Source: Warburgia ugandensis
Lineage: Eukaryota; Streptophyta; Magnoliopsida; Canellales; Canellaceae
Direction of reading: 5' to 3'
Length of the DNA: 64,000 nt
Assembly (NCBI GenBank): GCA_035236585.1
Contig: CP141126.1
Location: forward strand, 10,305,001-10,369,000
A program made the translations under genes and the position numbers. The notes beneath the pieces are model-generated. The model was given only the letters and a program-made list of their open reading frames with translations. It was not told where the DNA came from and searched no databases. Below are positions 61,284 through 64,000 of this stretch, one piece after another. The first letter of the stretch is position 1; every line of letters starts with the position of its first letter.

Positions 61284-64000
61284 CTATGTAAATAATTTTG
61301 GATGGATCTTTCGCATCTCCTCCTCAGTCTCCCAGGTAGCCTCCTGAAGTGAATGATGCTGCCAAAGGACTTTGACCAAGGCAATTGTCTTATTCCTTAA
61401 CTCCTTGACTTTTGTATCTAGGATGCGCACTGGTCTCTCCTCAAACGTCATGTCAGACTGTAGCTCTCCTGGAATCTGCTCCAATACATGTGAGGGATCT
61501 GGCACGTATTTCCTCAGCATAGACACGTGAAAGACGTCATGTACATTTGCTAGCTGTGGTGATAAGGCTAGCTGGTATGCCACTGACCCAACTCGGCGTA
61601 AGATCTCAAAAGGTCCAATATACCTGGGACTAAGCTTCCCTTTATTTCCAAACCTCAACACCCTTTTCATAGGAGAAACTTTCAAGAATACATGCTCGCC
61701 CTCAAAGAACTCTAAGTCTTTTTGCCTCATGTCTGCATAACTTTTCTGTCGACTGTGAGCTGTCAGTAACCTCTTCCGAATGAGTTGGACTTTCTCTGCA
61801 CATTCTTCTACTAACTCAGATTTCAACACGCGTCTTTCTCCTACATCACTCCAACATAAAGGTGACCGACAAGGTCTGTCATAAAGTGCCTCATATGGAG
61901 CCATGCCAATACTAGCGTGATGACTATTATTATAAGCAAATTCCACCAAAGGTAAATGATCTTCCCAGCTACCCTTCCAATCCATAACACAGGCTCGTAG
62001 CATATCCTCAATAGTCTGGATGGTCCTCTCGCTCTGTCCGTCTGTCTGAGGATGGAATGCTATGCTGAATTTCAGTCTTGACCCTAATGCCTCTTGCACG
62101 CTCTTCCAGTATTTTGAGGTAAATCGCGTATCTCGATCCCATATAATTGTCAAGGGAACGCCATGTAGACTGACGATCTCCTTAACATATAATTTCGCTA
62201 AGCTATCCACGGTCTGATTTTGTCTAATAGGAAGAAAATGAGCGGACTTGGTCAACCTGTCCACAACGACCCATATCATGTCGTGGCTGCTAGCGGTCCT
62301 CAGAAGACCCAGAACGAAGTCCATGGTAATATGGTCCCACTTCCACTCAGGAAGGTCCAATGTTTGAAGTAGTCCTAATGGACGCTGATGCTCAGCCTTG
62401 ACCTGTTGACAGGTCAAGCATTGTGTAACGCACTCTCCAACATCCTTTTTCATACCATTCCACCAGAAATGCCTCATGAGATCCTGATACATCTTTGTAC
62501 CCCCAGGATGAATTGTATAAGGGGACTGGTGTGCTTCTTGAAGTAAATCACGCTTCAATTCGTCATCTGCTGGTACTACCAACCTTCCCTTAAATCTAAC
62601 CCCTCCATCTGGTCCCCTCGAAAAATCTGTCTTATCTGTTAGATCCTGTGTTTCCCTGTCTTTGCCCTGTGCCTCTAAGATCCTGTCAAAGAACTTAGAC
62701 CGAGTCGTCAAATTGGCAACCATCACACCCGCCTTCCTACTCAGGGCATCTGCAACGACGTTAGCCTTCCCAGGATGGTACTGTATGGTGAAGTCGAAGT
62801 CCTTAAGATACTCCATCCATCTGCGCTGCCTCATATTCAATTCACTCTGAGTAAAGAAGTACTTGAGGCTCTTGTGATCAGTGAATACCTCAAATCTCTC
62901 ACCATAAAGATAATGTCTCCAGGACTTCAACACAAATACCACCGCTGCTAATTCCAAATCATGTGTTGGGTAATTTACCTCATGTGTCTTTAGCTATCTA
63001 GATGCATAGGCAATTACCTTCCAATGTTGCATCAACACTGCTCCTAATCCCTTGCTAGAGGCGTCACAATAAACGACATAATCGCCTGTACCAGATGGTA
63101 AGGTCAATACCGGAGCAGTAGTAAGTCTCCTCTTGAGCTCTTGGAAGCTCTCCTCGCAAGCCTCGGTCCATACAAATTGAGTGTCTTTCCTGGTCAGGGT
63201 GGTCAATGGTAACGCGATCTTAGAGAATCCCTCTATGAAGCGACGATAATACCCTGCCAAACCTAGAAAATTGCGTATCTCCGTCACTGTCTTGGGCCTC
63301 TCCCAGTGTCGTACTGCCTCTACCTTTGTTGAATCCACAGCCACTCCATCTTTAGATATGACGTGGCCTAAGAAATGCACCTGGTCTAACCAAAAATCAC
63401 ACTTACTGAACTTGGCATACAATTGATGTCGACGAAGTGTGTCCAATACCGTGTGGAGATGCTCCCTATGTGTATTATGACTAGGCGAATAAATTAAGAT
63501 GTCATCCACGAATACAATCACGAACTTATCCAAATAAGCTCGAAAGACACGGTTCATTAGATCCATGAACACTGCAGGTGCGTTCGTCAATCCAAACAGC
63601 ATCACTAGGAACTCATAATGACCATAACGACTCCTAAAGACAGTCTTCGAGATATCCTCTTCTCTTACCCTCAGCTGATGATACCCTGACCTCAGATCTA
63701 TCTTGGAGAACACTTGTGCCGATTGGAGCTGATCAAATAAATCATCTATGCGTGGCAAGGGGTATCGGTTCTTTATAGTAACACCATTCAACAACCGATA
63801 GTCAATGCATAGTCTCAGTGATCCATCCTTTTTCTTCACGAAAAGGACTGGTGCTCCCCATGGTGATCCACTCGGCCTGATGAAGCCCTTATCCAGTAAC
63901 TCTTGCAATTGTACCTGAAGTTCTCTCAACTCTGCTGGAGCCATCCTGTATGGTGCCTTAGAGATAGGCGATGTACCCGGCACCAAGTCAATGGTGAAGT
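61284..64000 (-). mobile_element. Ty3/gypsy chromovirus pol (RT, RNase H, integrase, chromodomain-like end)
   Basis: From the window's right edge leftward: reverse transcriptase (about 63,250-64,000; [25 protein letters not shown] and the catalytic FVDDILIYS), RNase H (about 62,700-63,130; [30 protein letters not shown]), integrase (about 61,550-62,600; HHCC zinc finger ending CLTCQQVK, then a DD35E core with MDFV, RDTRF and TDGQSERT), the GPF-type module ([11 protein letters not shown]) and a chromodomain-like C terminus ([16 protein letters not shown]). Together with the LTR size this points to the Tekay/Del clade. gag and protease lie beyond the window. The visible part looks nearly whole, with about one break, so the insertion is much younger than the scrap at 9.4 kb. 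Confidence 0.93.

Overview
The window is nuclear DNA of a flowering plant. The host genes have spliced plant-type exons, and the rest is dominated by plant retroelements: Au-family SINEs, an RTE-type LINE with a GAT-repeat tail, L1-type RNase H remnants, and large Ty3/gypsy chromovirus LTRs. Low gene density (three genes in 64 kb), long introns carrying transposons and nested insertions suggest a medium to large genome. I cannot name the species from sequence alone; nothing looks grass-specific.

Layout. 1-6,042 (+): 3' part of a WDR44-like WD40-repeat gene, seven exons, with a 3.3-kb last intron that holds a SINE with a perfect target duplication. 6,043-14,772: intergenic, with a 119-bp tandem duplication, three more Au SINEs and a badly decayed Ty3/gypsy reverse-transcriptase scrap. 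14,773-15,468 (-): intronless VQ-motif gene of the MKS1 type, with W-box-like sites upstream. 15,770-38,890: gene-poor repeat territory. It contains an L1 RNase H scrap, an RTE LINE copy with a nested SINE, an LTR with a tRNA-Met primer-binding site, a clean 3.0-kb solo LTR inside an older LTR-like repeat, an eight-unit ~64-bp repeat, and a block of GA microsatellites. 38,896-46,740 (+): ABCG half-transporter of the ABCG22/27 type, ten exons and 786 residues, with a clear TATA box, a SINE in intron 1 and one GC-AG intron. 46,741-58,370: LTR remnants, a foldback hairpin, and two further RTE LINE copies, one a 160-bp 5'-truncated insert. 58,374-64,000 (-): 3' LTR and pol of a Ty3/gypsy Tekay/Del-like chromovirus that runs off the right edge.

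The three host genes are not obviously functionally linked. MKS1-type VQ proteins and ABCG22-type transporters both belong to stress biology in Arabidopsis, but they lie 24 kb apart and nothing in the sequence suggests co-regulation. I found no new enzymatic or defence system. The most informative signals are structural: a GC-AG intron with a competing GT donor 12 bases upstream, a long foldback hairpin at 54.9 kb, a perfect 56-bp palindrome at 27.1 kb, conserved paired stem-loops and a variable minisatellite inside the large LTRs, and a ~64-bp repeat shared by two LTR-like regions. Exon boundaries were read by eye from splice consensus and family alignment from memory; no search was run.
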